Assembly: GCA_002371785.1 (NCBI GenBank)
Contig: DFGU01000109.1
Coordinates: forward strand, 1-12,334
Direction: 5' to 3'
Length of the DNA: 12,334 nt
From: Bacteroidales bacterium UBA3742
GTDB taxonomy: Bacteria; Bacteroidota; Bacteroidia; Bacteroidales; Paludibacteraceae
Part shown: one piece after another, positions 12,101 to 12,334 of the stretch
How positions within the stretch are numbered: the first letter of the stretch is position 1
How the letters are laid out: each line of letters begins with the position of its first letter
Made by a program: the position numbers and the translations under genes
Notes under the pieces: generated by a model
Database searches by the model: none
Told to the model about the DNA's origin: nothing
The model's input: the letters and a program-made list of their open reading frames with translations, nothing else

Positions 12101-12334
12101 ATCAAATCGCTTACTTCTAATGGTACATAGTTTATCAGGTCTTGCGGAGCGAGGCGGAGTTGCATGCCGCGCTGACCGGCAGAGACATAGATCTTCTCAT
12201 GCAGCAGACAGGTCTCGTCGATGTACGACGGAAAAGGTTTCGTCTTACCTCGCGAGCTCGCACGATCGGCTTTGCCATGCATGCCTATCGGACAACAACC
12301 GCCACGGAAGTAACCGGTGAGCGGTAGCAACTCC
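12097..12334 (-). CDS. ybaK: YbaK/EbsC-family aminoacyl-tRNA deacylase, C-terminal part
   Basis: The frame runs off the right edge, so only the last 78 residues are visible. YbaK-type proteins hydrolyse mischarged tRNA, mainly Cys-tRNA(Pro), in the cytosol. The visible LPLTGYFRGGCCPIGM, PFPSYIDETCLLHEKIYVSAGQRGMQLRLAPQDL matches the C-terminal half of E. coli YbaK (STGYLVGGISPLG, then IYVSGGKRGLDIELAAGDL). The catalytic lysine lies outside the window. Between PIGM and FPSYID there are about 14 basic and polar residues (HGKADRASSRGKTKP), longer than the short KK-type link of E. coli. It is the first visible gene of the cassette and ends in an ATGA overlap with the GNAT gene. The exact tRNA specificity within the family is not established. 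Confidence 0.85.
   Translation of the reverse strand, partial: ELLPLTGYFRGGCCPIGMHGKADRASSRGKTKPFPSYIDETCLLHEKIYVSAGQRGMQLRLAPQDLINYVPLEVSDLI

Overview
The window looks like chromosomal DNA of a Bacteroidales bacterium, probably an uncultured gut or rumen lineage. Four things point there: promoters of the Bacteroidetes type (TTTG, 20 bp, TAnnTTTG) before both tRNA genes; a leucyl-tRNA synthetase with the Bacteroidetes-style insertion before KMSKS; an IspG that keeps part of the extra domain typical of this phylum; and mostly A/T-rich start regions without Shine-Dalgarno sequences. I cannot name a genus.

Left part (1-4186): the C-terminal half of a transketolase, a short repeat-rich spacer, complete leuS, then a tRNA-Lys(TTT) gene facing it. 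leuS and tRNA-Lys converge on one strong bidirectional hairpin terminator.

Middle (4187-9113): a four-gene plus-strand run. ispG (MEP isoprenoid pathway) and a long PPi-dependent phosphofructokinase are followed by a secreted helical-repeat protein (4-nt ATGA overlap) and a secreted alpha/beta hydrolase (start abuts the preceding stop). A tRNA-Gln(CTG) gene follows with its own promoter. The promoters of tRNA-Gln and tRNA-Lys are nearly identical over about 43 bp.

Non-coding block (9116-9509): the last 19 nt of tRNA-Gln recur exactly twice more, at 9287 and 9446. Each of the three copies is followed by a different terminator-like hairpin. After the first two hairpins comes a degenerate inverted copy of the same tRNA end. 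The block holds no credible gene and is the most unusual part of the window.

Right part (9510-12334), all minus strand: a small heat-shock protein (Hsp20) with a sigma-54-like promoter, a three-unit TGCCA-N3-TGTCCA array just upstream, and a leader with 9-bp periodic repeats and a real Shine-Dalgarno. Upstream of it lies a tightly packed five-gene cassette: a YbaK/EbsC-type deacylase (cut by the window edge), a GNAT acetyltransferase, an unrecognised 65-residue protein, an alpha/beta-hydrolase esterase and a RimJ/RimL-type GNAT acetyltransferase. Three of its four junctions are ATGA overlaps and the fourth is a 13-nt overlap, so the cassette is very likely one translationally coupled operon.
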